Both the position numbers and the translations under genes were made by a program. From Micropterix aruncella (Eukaryota > Arthropoda > Insecta > Lepidoptera > Micropterigidae): 64,000 nucleotides of DNA. The DNA lies in assembly GCA_944548615.1 (NCBI GenBank), contig OX155963.1, positions 25,739,336 to 25,803,335 of the forward strand. Direction: 5' to 3'. This document shows, piece by piece, positions 1 to 11,860 of the stretch. Position 1 is the stretch's first letter, and each line of letters opens with the position of its first letter. The notes beneath the pieces were generated by a model. The model ran no database searches. It was not told the origin of the DNA and saw only the letters and a list, made by a program, of their open reading frames with translations.

Positions 1-334
<334 letters not shown>

Positions 335-656
335 AGTTATTCATTTACTTAAATCCCGTGCGTATTATTAAAAGAAAAAGCAACATAGACAAAGCAATTC
401 ATTAGCTTTAAGTACTATCGCACCACAACAGCTAAAAATCTAGTGGTGTAACACATAATTGATATCATTTGTGCACTTTTTTGATTGATTTTTGCAAATT
501 GCGATTATGTTATCGTAGCCTTGATATTGTAAAATTGGTTTAATATAATTTTTCAAATATTACTTTTGTTTAATCTTTAGGCAGTACCTATTTAAATACA
601 CTTTTATGAGGCTACCTTAGTGCGGACGTCTCGTGTGATCCATTTAGGTTAGTTCT

Positions 657-935
657 TGTTATTTCGACCTTGGGTTCTCGCTTCTATCATGACAGCATAT
701 AGTAGGTATACGTATGGTTATAGTCGGAAACATAAATCATATTGAAACTACTGTTTATTGTTATTGCCTTATTAGCCGTAAGGAAAATATTGATACATAT
801 AATCGAGTACCTACCTAATAGAGTTCCAACAAAATTCCTTGTAATTCAACAAAATTACGATTGAAACATCGTTATTCTGTATAAAACCGTACCTAATAAT
901 AAAATCATAATGTAAGAAGCAATCCAATATTTTTT
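657..935 (+). repeat. Partial copy of a TIR element family
   Basis: This stretch aligns over most of its length with 46280-46500, and in reverse orientation with 10268-10530. Shared landmarks are a block around 670-700 (CTCGCTTCTATCATGACAGC) and the end near 905-925, where the terminal polypyrimidine run is kept. The outer left terminus is missing. It is a decayed non-autonomous repeat with no coding capacity. 936-1260 beyond it has a GC-richer patch (about 1000-1160) with short CCGAAC repeats and no gene. Confidence 0.6.
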
Positions 936-1600
936 TCAGGTGCTAGGGGTATGCGTCTACACTTTGGGAACCGATGCTATAGCTGATAATGCAGTATGTT
1001 GTGGCGTATTCGCCCCACGCCCGAGCCCAACCGAACTGAACCGAACGGAACCGAACATTCGCCGGCTGTTATTGTCAAATTAGCCGAATAATCGCTTTCG
1101 CACCCGATTTGCCGCGGGCATTTCTCTAATTGACTTATTTTCAACCAACCGCGCAGCGCCATTAATATCCTGTTAACGCCGGCACAACTGCTCTACTAAA
1201 TTATAAATAGCTAGATAATAATACTAGAGTCAATTTGCTAGTTTTATAGGAGACGCGGAAAAGAGTTTGGGCGTTATCGTGGAGGAATACACACGCACAG
1301 ACACAGACAGACTTCAATCTGGAAATATTCTTAATCGTTTCAGGGAGGCTACAGACATATACTATTTACATCTTCATCTCGAAAATTGGGGTGGGGTTGT
1401 GTCATGGACACGGCCGTATGTTGTACGTGAATACGTGTACGTAACGGGTAATATTAGGGGTAGCGGAAAGTCATGTCGTTTTTGCGCATGTCAATATGTT
1501 GTTACCATCTATCAGCTCATTGTGTACTTCAAAGTCGTGCCAAAGAAAATTAAAGGCTACAGTGACTTGTTTACTTGTTTTTTACAGTTTTGTGTGAAAT

Positions 1601-2248
1601 GACCAGCAAATCGAATTTGCACAATCGACTAGATAGCCCAGCTAGTCTAGAAAAAGTTCAATTTCGTATGCCACCGCGACTAACGAGGAGCTCTCAAACA
1701 TTTTCGGTTGTCGCTTGCAATAACAACATCGGGTCGAATAGACCTCTTACCAGAATGTGTCGCGTTTTTGATAAATCGTGTAAAGGATTAGATATATTTT
1801 ATGATTCTATTAATTTAATAAAAGACTCGATCATAGCTAGCCTATCTCCTACTTCTTAAGATTCCACTAACTGCCATCCTAATGTACTGTATTATATGAT
1901 TACTATATTATAACATACTATTGTATTATATCATATTATGTATAATAAATATTATTATCCAATTACTCATACTTCTATTTTGCTCTTACAAATAACCTTA
2001 TTAACAACTTATTTAATTATTACTTTTCTTACCCTTATATTATTATTAGCTTTATTATATTTTTTTTCTACTATCATCGTGTTCATGTTATTTCTGTTAA
2101 TTTGTAATGCAAGCATTGCAAACTGTTCATAGGGTAGCAAATTTGTTTGGTTTGTATATGTTTCTAAAATACTAGCATTATATATTTACTATCTGTAAAT
2201 TTGCTATAAAATAAAAAAATAATAAAAATAAAAAAATAAAAAAATACC
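1601..2248 (+). mobile_element. Non-LTR retrotransposon 3' end (ORF2 C-terminus and tail)
   Basis: The open frame ending at 1859 carries a run resembling the last ~80 residues of LINE ORF2 proteins: F-R-M-P-P-R-L-T-R-S-S, then C-N-N-N-I-G-S-N-R-P-L-T-R, then a D-I-F-Y-D-S block. After the stop comes an AT-rich 3' UTR of about 350 bp ending in an A-rich tail (AAAATAAAAAAATAATAAAA) at about 2208-2248. The copy is 5'-truncated; reverse transcriptase is absent. The hydrophobic frame at 1938-2132 lies in the UTR and is not treated as a gene. Confidence 0.55.
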
Positions 2249-2451
2249 AAAAGAAATACATATCTGGCATTGTATGTTTTTTGAGTTTCACAAGGGTAGT
2301 AACGCAACAGTTGCTACCAAAAACATTTGTGATATAACCAACAAGTGCAGTAGACGTTCGCAAATGCTATAGGTGGTTTTCCAAGTTTAGATCTGGTAAT
2401 TTTGATGCTGACTAGTACCGATCAGGAAGAAGAATAACTGTAGACAATAAC

Positions 2452-3260
2452 GTGTTAAAGACGGATATGGAAGCAAATCCGCATCAAACGATCGAGAAAC
2501 TATCAAGCACTCTTAGACAACCGCATCAGACAATCGAGAAACTATCAAGCACTCTTAGACAACCGCATCAGAAAATCGAGAAACTATCAAGCACTCTTAG
2601 ACAACCTCGGTCCACCATGCAAGAATATTTGCAGCAGATTGGTAAAGTACGCGGGGCAATTTTTTTTGTCCCGCATAACCTGTCCGAGAAGAAAACAAGG
2701 CCAAACAATCCACCAAATGCAACTTATTGCTTCAACGGCGCAATACAGAAACATTTTTGATCTTTTGATCATTGGAGATATCAATAAGGGGGTCCTGTAT
2801 GATAATCCAAAACGCAAAAGGCAGTGGCTCTCTCTGAAATAAGCGTTACAAAGTACTCCTAAGCCAAGTTTACATCCCAAGAAGGCGCTTTTGTGTGTTT
2901 ATTGGAGTATTCGCGGAATCGTTCATTTTGAAGTGCTGAAACATGGGCAAACTGTAAATGAAGACATTTACTGTGATCAATTGGATCATGTAAAGTGTCT
3001 ATCAATTGTCAACAGAAAAGGCGTTATTCTGTGACACGATAATGCAAGACGACACTACGCAATACGAACACTAGAAAAAATATAAATTAAGGTTGGAGGC
3101 ACTGCTTCACCCACCATACTCACCCGACATTGCACTATCGGATTTCCATTTATTCCGATCGCTACAGCACTTCTATGTGGCAAAAAAATTATGATATCCA
3201 AAATGCCATCTCCAGATATTTTGCTCAAAAGCCAATGGTTTTATATTAATGCGGCATTAA
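2452..3260 (+). pseudogene. Dead mariner transposase
   Basis: Reading across frameshifts and stops gives mariner-family landmarks in the right order: a helix-turn-helix region ending in LQQIGKVRGA and a VPHNLSEK block, then GDINKGVLYDNPKRKRQW, then the HDNAR block near 3040 and a PPYSPD-like block near 3115-3135. In live mariners these carry the D,D34D catalytic triad. Here several stops and a frame change before the third block make the gene inactive. The N-terminal region holds three in-frame copies of a 42-bp unit (2479-2604). No terminal inverted repeats could be paired by eye. 3261-3480 is AT-rich without features. Confidence 0.8.
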
Positions 3261-3484
3261 AAAAGTGCACACTAAATAGCAAATGGTTGTTGGTAAGGGG
3301 GCTGATTTGATTACATAATTGATTAAAAACAACACCTTGCAAAAATGCTACTTTTTAAAATTTGATGTAAAAACGACGTACTTTCCGATCCTCTTAATAT
3401 TTTCTATTTAAAATATAAAATGCGCTATTTTATGTATCTTTGGGCGCTTGCAACAGTGCCGCAATACCGGAGACTCATTGAACA

Positions 3485-3606
3485 CAATTCACATGGTAAA
3501 TCGCACATTGCAATAATTGCACATTACACATTGCAGAATGGCACATTGTAATTCACATGGTAAATCGCACATTGCACATCGCAATTCACATGGTGAATCG
3601 CACATT
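3485..3606. repeat. Short interspersed tandem units
   Basis: Three near-identical copies of a ~27-bp unit containing TTCACATGG(T)AAATCGCACATTG occur at 3485-3511, 3549-3575 and 3582-3606. CACATTGCA-like filler lies between them. No coding sense. It looks like a small irregular minisatellite. Confidence 0.8.
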
Positions 3607-3829
3607 CTTGTTTATTGTCTTATAATATTGTTGACAAAAAGGTCGTAGTGAAACGTACACTAGCTGCTGCCCAATGTGTCTTCATAATCGACGATCATAC
3701 ACAATCGATGCCTACGCAGTCCGGCGTCGATATGGAACCGATTTCACTAGCCATTTGCATAATTTCAGCCGCCCCACCTGCAAATGTACTTCTTATAAAG
3801 TCGTTACGGATGTGTAGTTGTAGCTTGAT

Positions 3830-4060
3830 ACAAAAGTCGAAAGCCAATCGTTTAATAAAATGGCGGAAGCGCGCGTCGCTCCGCCACGCCGTTCCCGCCA
3901 AAACGGCGTTTCATATTTAAAGAGCGTCGGTCGGCCTGTTTGCCAGTAATCCCCGTCTGTCAATAACAGAATTGATTGCAAATTACGCGGGTTTTCGAGT
4001 TGATTATTTTCCCCGATAAATTACCGGGGAAAATTAATTTACCAACTGTTTATCGAAACA
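3830..4060. other. GC-rich island with a perfect hairpin
   Basis: GC-rich sequence with several ATTA/TAAT cores lies in an AT-rich background. It contains a perfect inverted repeat: ATTTTCCCCG (4006-4015) and CGGGGAAAAT (4025-4034) with a 9-base loop. No open frame looks coding. It is one of a set of similar islands here and could be a regulatory element; this is inference only. Confidence 0.3.
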
Positions 4061-4263
4061 CCCCCTAATGGCAGAGATGAAAGAGTGAGCGAGAGGGACG
4101 GAAAGAGAGCGAGGGAGGAGGGAAGAACTAAACGAATTTGTTACCATTTACTTTTGGCTGAAGTTAAGAAACTTCTGGGAGAGGGGTATAAAAACACTAG
4201 TCTGCCAGGACTCATTCCCAAGATCCACTATCTGTCGGTCGATTGATATATACCAGTGACGTC

Positions 4264-4962
4264 TGTAATAATAATATAGGAGCTAATGGGCCCTTGCTGA
4301 GTTGTCACGAAGACCCATTCTGTTCAGGGTTGGTCACACTCACGGGTCAACACCCATCCGGCGGCCTCCACGCATGAATCGCGAGCCCGGGTAGGACTCT
4401 GGCCTTAGGGCTAGTTTCCCCTAGGAGTCAACCTTCTAGCGCTCCTGGACGGTCTGCGCACCGTGCGGCGTAAGCCAATCCATTGTGCACTCTGACTAAC
4501 AGTCGGGGGAGTCTGGAAGCAGTACTGTTTCCTATAGAGCGGGGGTGGTTGCGGACCTTAAGGCGACTGCTCTTGAAACGACCATCGGCTACCCGATCCT
4601 GAGTGAACAGCCGGGCAAAGAATGCCGTGGTCCGCGATAGATTCGGTTTACACCGTTTCACCACTTCGTAAGGGAGAGGACCGCGCAAGCGACCTCGAAC
4701 TCGTAACCAATCGAGAGACCGGAGTAATCTGGTCGCAATTTAAAGTAAGGGCGTGAGTGTAAGCCCGCTGCGTAACATACCTGGTTATCTCACGGATAAG
4801 GCGTTGGCCTCTTACGGGCATGTGGCGGAGCTTGACGGTGGACTGTTTTGTCCAAGTCTTCTGCGCTCACTTCACGGGAGATAGAACGAACAATCGTTAA
4901 AACTTCCTGAGGTGACAAGTTCGCCCGTTGTAATTGACAACTATATTTGTAATAATAATATA
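4264..4962 (+). mobile_element. 667-bp repeat family, full copy 1, with 15-bp target duplication
   Basis: The element body is 4279-4947 (669 bp). It starts GGAGCTAATGGGCCC and ends near GTAATTGACA followed by 8 bases. It is flanked by an exact 15-bp direct repeat TGTAATAATAATATA (4264-4278 and 4948-4962). At least eight other full, partial or truncated copies occur in the window. No tail of A residues, LTR or TIR is present. A minus-strand open frame of 86 codons (4428-4688) is partly shared with the copy at 40481-41118 but matches nothing I recognise. Direct repeats of variable sequence and 10-15 bp length suggest retroposition by LINE machinery. Confidence 0.85.
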
Positions 4963-6379
4963 AAAGTCGCAAACAAGAAATCTGAAGTCTTTCGAAAAAT
5001 ATGCAATCAATGAAACAGCCAGCATTCACGAATACTTTAACAAATGGCTAAAAGAGAAATGCTTTTATTTTTTATTATACAAAAATTTTCAACCGATAAT
5101 GGAAATATAATATCATTAGGCCTTACATTTATGTGGATTGATTTCATACATTTTTTACGAAATCGTACGGTTTGTGGGCAAACTGTCTAGAACCATTTGG
5201 TACAAAAACATCTGTTCCTCTATAGTCTATGCTGTATATACCTACAGTTATGCAATAAATATCTATTCTAATTTATTCTATTCTAAAGTTAGTATTTAAT
5301 TGTTTTTTTTTACTATATCATGTCAAATAATTATGTCATTGTTTTTGTAGTATATAACTGTTTTTTTTGTAGTTTTAATTATCTAATACGATTATTTTAA
5401 ATTATTTGGTGAGACTCTTCAGTAACCTGTATTATCGATTTTTAGCATTATTTTAATCTTTAGCTGCTATCTACTAAAACATTATATAGATTCCGTAATC
5501 ACTGGTTTTGTTGTTAGATTTTATAATCAAATTATTTAATATCATATATCCTAAGTATTATTAGTAAAAATTAGAAGTTAGAAGTAGAAATAGAAATATA
5601 TTCATTGACCAAATTATGGTGTAACATTTATGGTGATAATTTATGACACCGTTTGTCATAATTCCCTGTTAGGGTACCTAATATAAAGACAATTTTTCCT
5701 TATTTGGTAAGTTTGTGATTTAATGTCTAAACAACTACATATGTATTATATAAGGGTTTGAAGACACTCGGCATAATAATTATAATCCGGAGGTGTATTT
5801 TTTTTAACATTTGTACCCGGTTCCTGGGATTTGTAAAAGCAAAATAATCGGCAATGGTACAATCATGCAGATTACTATCCTGCCGTACCTCATTTCACAC
5901 TTTGTTTATTATTCCTTTTAATCTAATCCGCGGGAGCAGCAGAAAATATTAACGTTGTAAAAATCGCATAACGCTCCGTTCGCCCGGGTCCCTCCGGAAA
6001 TTTGATCCCCTATTCAATTATTATCAGAACGGCATAATGGGAGTGCTGCTTTAAAATATCCTCAGTCGAAATCCGTGGAATAATTCCTAACCCGCAAATG
6101 GGGTTACCCAGGAGTGGGGTAGAGATATTACCTACAACTCGGCGATGTTAATGTAAACGGATTTTCGGGGATTTGGACGGAGAGATTGAAGATCGCAAAT
6201 CCCGATTTTTCATCTGAATTATCGCCGAGAAAAGGGGAAATATGAATAAGAATAATTGATAATTTTAAAGTTTACTAATAGGAATTGCATATGATTATGA
6301 ACATGATTATACGAAATAGTTAGATTTTATAGAATTGGAAGCTTCGATTAATATCTAGCTATATATAAATAGGATAGAA
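4963..6379. other. AT-rich stretch; GC-richer island at about 5880-6250
   Basis: 4963-5880 is AT-rich with no supportable gene or repeat. About 5880-6250 is richer in GC, with blocks such as CGCCCGGGTCCCTCCGG and CCCGCAAATGGGGTTACCC and scattered TAAT cores. It is not open in any frame. It is listed as a candidate conserved non-coding block, without further support. Confidence 0.25.
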
Positions 6380-6650
6380 ACGAATTCACCGCATGAAATT
6401 TGTAGCACCCGACGTTTCGGTGAAGTTGCAGCCGCCGTTGTCCAGGGTAGACTGAAAGAGCTGTCAATCCGTTGTTTTTGCGAGTATGCCGCATACCGCT
6501 GCCGCCACTGCGTAGGTGGTTGGGGCCGCACTCGGAGCGCGCGAATTTCGAAAATCCGTCTTGCACACGACACTCACTGTATCCTGTCTTACGTTCTTGC
6601 GTTCGGCGTTCGGCGGCGGGAACATTTTAAGACATTTTAAGAGAAAGGGC
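6380..6650 (+). repeat. Repeat family P, copy 1
   Basis: Begins in GAATTCACCGC and contains GTAGCACCCGACGTTTCGGT, then GCAGCCGCCGTTGTCCAGGG. The same series recurs at 31550-31735 (as a palindrome), at 31740-31886 continued at 33237-33330, and reversed at about 20110-20165. The downstream segment (AAAATCCGTCTTGCACACGA) is also shared with 33280-33300. The family class is unknown; a Penelope-like or LINE 3' region is possible. 6651-7913 holds no gene that I can support, only AT-rich DNA and a short GC-rich run near 7020-7130. Confidence 0.6.
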
Positions 6651-8056
6651 CAGGGGGCATCCGCTCCTTTGTTGCTCCAAGGCTTCCAGACCTCTAAATC
6701 CGTCTTTGAATCTCCTAGTAAATAATATTGCAGAACTTGAAGTTTTTTGTATTTTTTTAGAGACCTAAGTTGCATAGATCAAAAAAGAAAATATAAACCA
6801 TCCCTTTCACTATTTACAAACTACGAGTGATCAAGAACTTTAGTTCCACCTGTAGGTAGGACACAGCAGACGGAATCAATTGTCGTAACATTAACATATA
6901 TAGATATCGTTCTCGGCTTTCCACTCATGACGTATCTGCATTTACATACATATACATTACACGTTGTTATATGTAATAGAGTTAAGGCAATTATAATTAT
7001 AGTATGTCTAACTGAATTAGGGCGCAGGTGTCCATGGGGGTCTAGGGAGATAGTAGTCGAGGGGGCGGGGCGGTCGCGCGTCCTCCCTCGGGATTGGACA
7101 CTCGCTCTGTGGGAAGGGGTAAAGAACACTGCGCCGATTGCAGTCTGAGAATAATTAATTATTAATTTTTCGTTATAACATCACAAACTGCTCTAAGATC
7201 CACGCTTCATTGAGGAAGGAACTGGCAACAATTTCAGGATATTAAATATTGTCACCTCTCATTCTTCTCTATAGTCTGTTGAGATTTTCGGAAAATAAAG
7301 TCAAATTTCAACTTTGACAATGAAATATAAAAATGTTTTATTTAGTTATTTAGTCAACGCCGTGAGACGAATTTAAATTTCAATTATTTGAATATTATAT
7401 GCTGACATAAAAAAAAATAACATTATGCGTATAAATTGCTAATTTATTTTGCAATCAAGTAATACTGGGGTTTGTAATGTATGATTTATCTGTAAAAAAC
7501 ATTTGTGATTTTCTGTTTTATCTGTATGAGCGTAAATTGTTAATTTATTTTCAATTTCACAAAGTGAGACAAAATTTTAAAATCTATCATTTATCTATAA
7601 TTGATTTTTTCATTACTTTCTCAGTTTTATTACTTTTCTTTACTATTGCTATTAGGATTATAATTTCGTTTTAGTTATTAATTTATTAGGAAAATATTAG
7701 GAAAATATAAAAAAGTAAAATTTACCTACGCACTTAACGGTTCTCTTATTGATTTGTGAAATCCGCTACTTGGGTGTAATATTTGACTGAAAAATGCTGT
7801 AAGTATCAATAATAGACTAAATTTTAACAAAATCAAAAACCAACTCCAATTTTTTTTATAAGTGCAGCAAGTGTCATGGTGATAGGTAGATACTTAGAAC
7901 GGGCTATCATAATCAGGGTTGGCTTGATTTTCCCCAACCCGAAAAAACTGAAAACACATGAAAAAACCTGAGGGTTTTTGACGAATGTGGGTTTTTGAAA
8001 AAATACTTGTTTATAATAATTAAATCAATGAACGGATATAGCATTTATATTATACT

Positions 8057-8581
8057 AGCTGCGCCCCGCGCTTTCAACCGCGTGGTGATGGAAAATTGTG
8101 ATAATGATGATAGAAAGTGTTTTATATTTTCGTCAATTTTTCAATGTTTTTATATTATTCTGCTATTCGGGACGGAGACAAATCCAACAAATTAAAAATC
8201 ATGAAAATCATGGTTCACTATTTTGGCGATAATGGCTTACACAAAAATATGCTGTCGCGGGCTTTTTTGTAGGACTATTTAAGATAAACATTTCCATTAT
8301 ACATTATATAGGTACGTGTAACACCAACGGTTTTTGCGGCGCACGCCAGAATAGCTCGCAGATGGCAGATTTTTTTCCTACTTACTTGACACTTATCGTT
8401 ATATTTTGGATAATTCACACTATATCTTTATACGTTATAGCCTATGTGTTATTCTGATGTGTAAGCTATATTATTGTAAAGTTTCATCAAAATCCATTAA
8501 GTAGTTTTTGCGTGAAAGAGTAACAAACATCCATACATACATTCTTACAAACTTTCGCGTGTATTATATTAGTAGGATTTT
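8057..8581 (+). mobile_element. Truncated retroelement 3' region nested in the hAT-like element
   Basis: Starts CTAGCTGCGCCCCGCG, contains CTATTCGGGACGGAGACAAA (also at 59620-59640), and ends with TTTTGCGTGAAAGAGTAACA and a TATTATATTAGTAGGA tail. Sequences of this kind are abundant in lepidopteran genomes as 3' regions of truncated non-LTR elements or related SINEs; the exact family is uncertain. No coding capacity remains. Confidence 0.5.
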
Positions 8582-8953
8582 ATCAAAAAGAAGAAAAAGA
8601 ATGTATTTGTGACAGACCCAGTCTGTTTCGTAATTTACTCCAGACCATTCCAAATGTTGCGAAGTCTTTCAATTGATGCAGAACTGGCCGGACAAGTGTA
8701 ATGCCGACCTTTTTTTGGCATGATTTATAAGATAACTTATGGATAATATTGTTACGTGGATAGGCAGCAGATGCAAAAACACGGTAAAACATTCAACTTG
8801 ATTTATTACAAAACTATTACAATATTCTTCAAGCGATAAAGACCATTATACACACTTCAATATATTCTATTTAGTTCTAAAATCGTTTGCACTACTACTC
8901 AATACTTTCGCGCCGAAACAGCGTCACTAGCGGTTGTTAGTGTTAACTCTTAA

Positions 8954-9134
8954 GGGGCAATCATATTATCGGACGCGTCCGTAAGTTGCGACTTATGGAC
9001 GCGACTGAACAGTATGCACAGTCGTTTGGAACGCGACTTGCAGATCTCTATTGGACGTCCGAAGCCGCAAGGTCATGTCCGCGACTGACGTGCGATAATG
9101 TGCCCGATAATGTGTCCGATAATATGTTTGCCCC
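8954..9134. mobile_element. MITE with TTAA-type flanks
   Basis: The ends are inverted repeats of ~22-24 bp: GGGGCAATCATATTATCGGA on the left and the reverse of TCCGATAATATGTTTGCCCC on the right, with few mismatches. The left flank is TTAA and the right is TTTA, consistent with a TTAA target duplication with one change. Length is 181 bp with no coding sequence. TTAA targeting suggests mobilisation by a piggyBac-type transposase, but the GGG start is unlike canonical piggyBac ends. Confidence 0.55.
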
Positions 9135-9444
9135 TTTATCCTGTTGTGAAAATAAAGGGGATCTCCCCGACAACTGACGATATCGATTTTCGGGGGAATT
9201 ATCTTCATGGTAGTGTTACAACTTTATTCAGTAGTAAATAGATTTGGATCGGGAGAAAAAAAAGCAATAAAATGGTCATAAAATTAAATTAAATGTAAAA
9301 TTAAAATATATTAATATAAAAAATTCTCATTAACTGTGAAAAAAACCGAAATTCCCCAGAAAAGCCCGAAAATCCCCGAAAAAAAACCGAAATAACCCAG
9401 TGGGCAGATATTTTTTGATAAAACCCGGGTTTTTGCCAACCCTG

Positions 9445-9880
9445 ACATAATTAAATGCATATACAAAATTTTATTGCATGTGCTGTTAAACGTTGAGGAG
9501 TTCCCTCGTTGGAAGCCAACCCTGGGTGCCGCAGTTCTTAGTGAAACTTATAACGGGCTGTCGTAATTGAATACATACACAAAATTTAGTGTCTGTGGTG
9601 TTGACCGTTGAGTTCCCTCGTCGTGAGCCAACCCAGGGTGTAGAATCAGGTTATGCTTACCATAAAAATAAATGAATTGTCATCGAAATCGAACCAACAT
9701 GTAATTTTTAATTTCATGTGATAATATTTGAGGAGTCCCCTCAATTCCTCATGGATCCCATCATGAGAACAGGATTTTGATAAAAATGGGACCAATCTGT
9801 AGGTGTATTCTTTCGAATATCAAAGAATTTTCGAAATCGGTTCATAAATGGCAGAATTCTGCGACACATACATATAACAC
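9445..9880. repeat. Degenerate tandem units of about 120-150 bp
   Basis: Two or three diverged units share an order of motifs: ATACACAAAATTT, then a GTTGAGGAGTTCCCTCGTT-like block, then AGCCAACCCTGGGTG. They start near 9445, 9540 and 9655. The hAT-like element is inserted in the first unit. No coding frame was seen. Confidence 0.45.
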
Positions 9881-9887
9881 GTCATAG

Positions 9888-9975
9888 TAGGGTTGGTTGT
9901 AAGAGATTGTCATATGACAATAAACCCGCCCATTGTGACATTTTCACAATAAAGAGTATAAACAAACAAACAACG
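9888..9975 (+). mobile_element. LINE 3' terminal fragment
   Basis: AGGGTTGGTTGTA, ATAATAAACCCGC-like and TTTCACAATAAAGAGTA blocks lead into an AAC-rich tail. The same end occurs at 20436-20492 (+) and reversed at 11806-11860. AATAAA sits just before the simple-repeat tail, as in 3' ends of LINEs with microsatellite tails. A weaker relative is at 17272-17352. Confidence 0.5.
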
Positions 9976-10096
9976 TTTACAACTTGTGAACCCCATTTTT
10001 TTTATCCCAACCTAGACCCCCTTCGAGTCTCCCGTGGACCCCTGGGACTCCACATGGACCACCTTGGGAATCTCTGGTGTAGGTACACATCCCCCG

Positions 10097-10114
10097 CCCC
10101 CCCCCCCCCCCCCC
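10097..10114. repeat. C18 homopolymer
   Basis: Eighteen consecutive C follow CCCCCG in a pyrimidine-rich stretch. Length may vary with sequencing. Confidence 0.95.
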
Positions 10115-10267
10115 ACATGAGCTGAATTCATACTGTAATAAAAATAATATATAAATTTATACCTACATGTATTTTATTTATAGGTACATATATTTTATGT
10201 GTAAGTAAATATAATTTAAAGTTATTCGTGTTACACATTGATTCTTTATTTAATTCCTATAAAACTA

Positions 10268-11298
10268 CGCTGAGAAAAATATTGGATTGATTATTATATT
10301 ACCATTTTGTTATTACGGTTTTATACAGAATAACTGAGTTTCAATCGTAATTTTGTTGAATCACAAGGAATTTTGTTGAAACTCTATTACTCAATTATAT
10401 GTATCAATTATTTCCGTGCGGTTAATACGGAAATAACAGTCTACTGTAGTTTCAACATGACTCATGTGTCCGACTATATCCGAACGTATCCTACTAAATG
10501 CCCTCATGTTAGAAGCGAGATCTCAAGGTTGTTGGAGACTCGGTCCAACATACCTACAACAAAAAGTAATTGCTATAGAATCGAAATCGCAAACACGCTC
10601 GAATATACACGAGCCAGATGCAATTGATTTCCAACTAAATTCGGCATTCATGCACAGTCAAACGATGACTAATGTCATTTCTTCTGATCGATACGAATTG
10701 ACACACTTATTTCTCACCCCACTCATAACTATTGCATCATTACACACCATATAAAAAGCAGTTCATTCGACACATATTTTATCATTCCCTGGCGGACAGT
10801 AATCGCTCACCTGCAAGTACTCGCGCTCTTCACTGCTTTCGAGTCAACCAAACTACACATAGTATACGCGATCATCATTACCTTCGAATCTATCGCGGCG
10901 CTTCAAACTTCGGACACACAACCACGACTTCACCTCGCGCCCACACTACCTACACACCGGCGAAATATCAAACAAGGCGTTACGAACTGGCAACTTACTA
11001 CATAACTTCTGATTAAATACTTCAACTTCAACTACGACGACTTTCAATAACGGAGAAAACTTCCTGATGAGAACCACCCTTCGCTCACAATCAATTGGAG
11101 TCTAGTGAAGGGTGGCCACTCTCACAAGGTCGCACCGTAATGAAATAACACTATACGGTAACTACCATACGTCAACTTTGTTACGCGTCATGATAATTCA
11201 TACGTATTGACCATAGTCCGAGTTATATACGTAATCCTTATTGAAACATTCGTATTTCTGTGTACTCGCATTACATCGTTATTTTTTTCTCAGTGTGA
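10268..11298 (-). mobile_element. TIR element (about 430 bp), split by a solo LTR
   Basis: The left end GCTGAGAAAAATATTGG and right end TTTTTTTCTCAGTGTGA form short imperfect inverted repeats around CTGAGAAAAA. Outside the inserted LTR the two parts add to about 430 bp and align, in reverse, with the element at 46092-46500. Shared landmarks include ACGGTTTTATACAGAATAAC and TTTCAATCGTAATTTTGTTG. No transposase. Transposon class unassigned. Confidence 0.65.
10530..11126 (+). mobile_element. Solo LTR of an LTR retrotransposon
   Basis: Begins TGTTGGAGAC and ends CCACTCTCACA, the TG...CA termini of LTRs, and is flanked by a 4-bp duplication AGGT (10526-10529 and 11127-11130). Length is 597 bp. 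A TATA box (CATATAAAAAG, near 10748-10758) is followed ~20-30 bp later by a TCATTC-like initiator, as expected for an LTR promoter. It cleanly interrupts a repeat whose intact version is at 46092-46500. Short open frames inside are not genes. Superfamily undetermined; 4-bp duplications are seen in some Ty3/gypsy and Pao elements. Confidence 0.75.
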
Positions 11299-11805
11299 CT
11301 ATTAATATAATTTATTAGCGTTTTAACTATTTACAAATCTGAATTGAAGTGAAAATATTTTTTATGACAATATTCATTCGACTACTTATTAACCTTATTA
11401 AATATTATCCTTATTAAATAACGGACAACAAAAATTATGGCTTATTTCATGAACATTTCATCTTTGATGTTATAAAAAGGAGTTCTACAGTCTGTATAGG
11501 TTTTTTGAATACATTGCTTGATTGAAAAAATCAGGAAGATACAGAATTTCTCGATTGAAGAATAATACTCGCCGCTACAAGAAAGGTTCTGTCAACGTAC
11601 ATAGCAAAAGCGAATTTTTCAGTTGGAAATACGAAATTCGAAAAACCCGCAATGCTATCTCCGTTCCACAAATCCGGACGCAGCCGCTATCCGCGAAGTC
11701 ATTATCCGCGGAAAATGGCTAACTAACTAATCCGCTGTCTTACCGGGCATCCCGCAATAGGAAAAACGTAGATGTGCTCTTTTAAACACTAGTCTTGTTT
11801 CTACC
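11299..11805. other. AT-rich stretch without recognised features
   Basis: No gene or repeat is supported. The 66-codon frame at 11522-11722 has no family resemblance. Confidence 0.4.
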
Positions 11806-11860
11806 CTTTATTGTAAAATTTCCCAACGGGCGGGTTTATTATCATACAACCAACCCTACA
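11806..11860 (-). mobile_element. LINE 3' terminal fragment (reverse)
   Basis: On the reverse strand it reads AGGGTTGGTTGTATGATAAT, then AACCCGCCCG and an AATAAAGGG end. This is the same terminal sequence as 9888-9975 and 20436-20492. No upstream ORF2 part was recognised next to it. Confidence 0.5.

Larger units (their letters stand above)
7914..9444. mobile_element. Non-autonomous hAT-like element
   Basis: The ends are exact inverted copies, CAGGGTTGGC (7914-7923) and GCCAACCCTG (9435-9444); hAT ends typically start CAGGG. The flanks ATCATAAT and GACATAAT agree at 6 of 8 positions, as for an aged 8-bp duplication. The interrupted flanking sequence resembles an uninterrupted unit near 9558-9580, which supports the insertion point. 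Subterminal regions are rich in runs like CCCGAAAA. There is no transposase; the interior instead holds other repeats (8057-8581 and 8954-9134). Confidence 0.55.

Noticed and set aside
1938..2132. Hydrophobic 64-codon ORF resembling a membrane peptide
   Set aside because: It lies in the AT-rich 3' UTR of a LINE; AT-rich DNA yields Leu/Ile/Phe runs by chance.
3485..3606. CRISPR-like spacing of repeats
   Set aside because: Only three units with irregular, related filler, in a eukaryotic genome.
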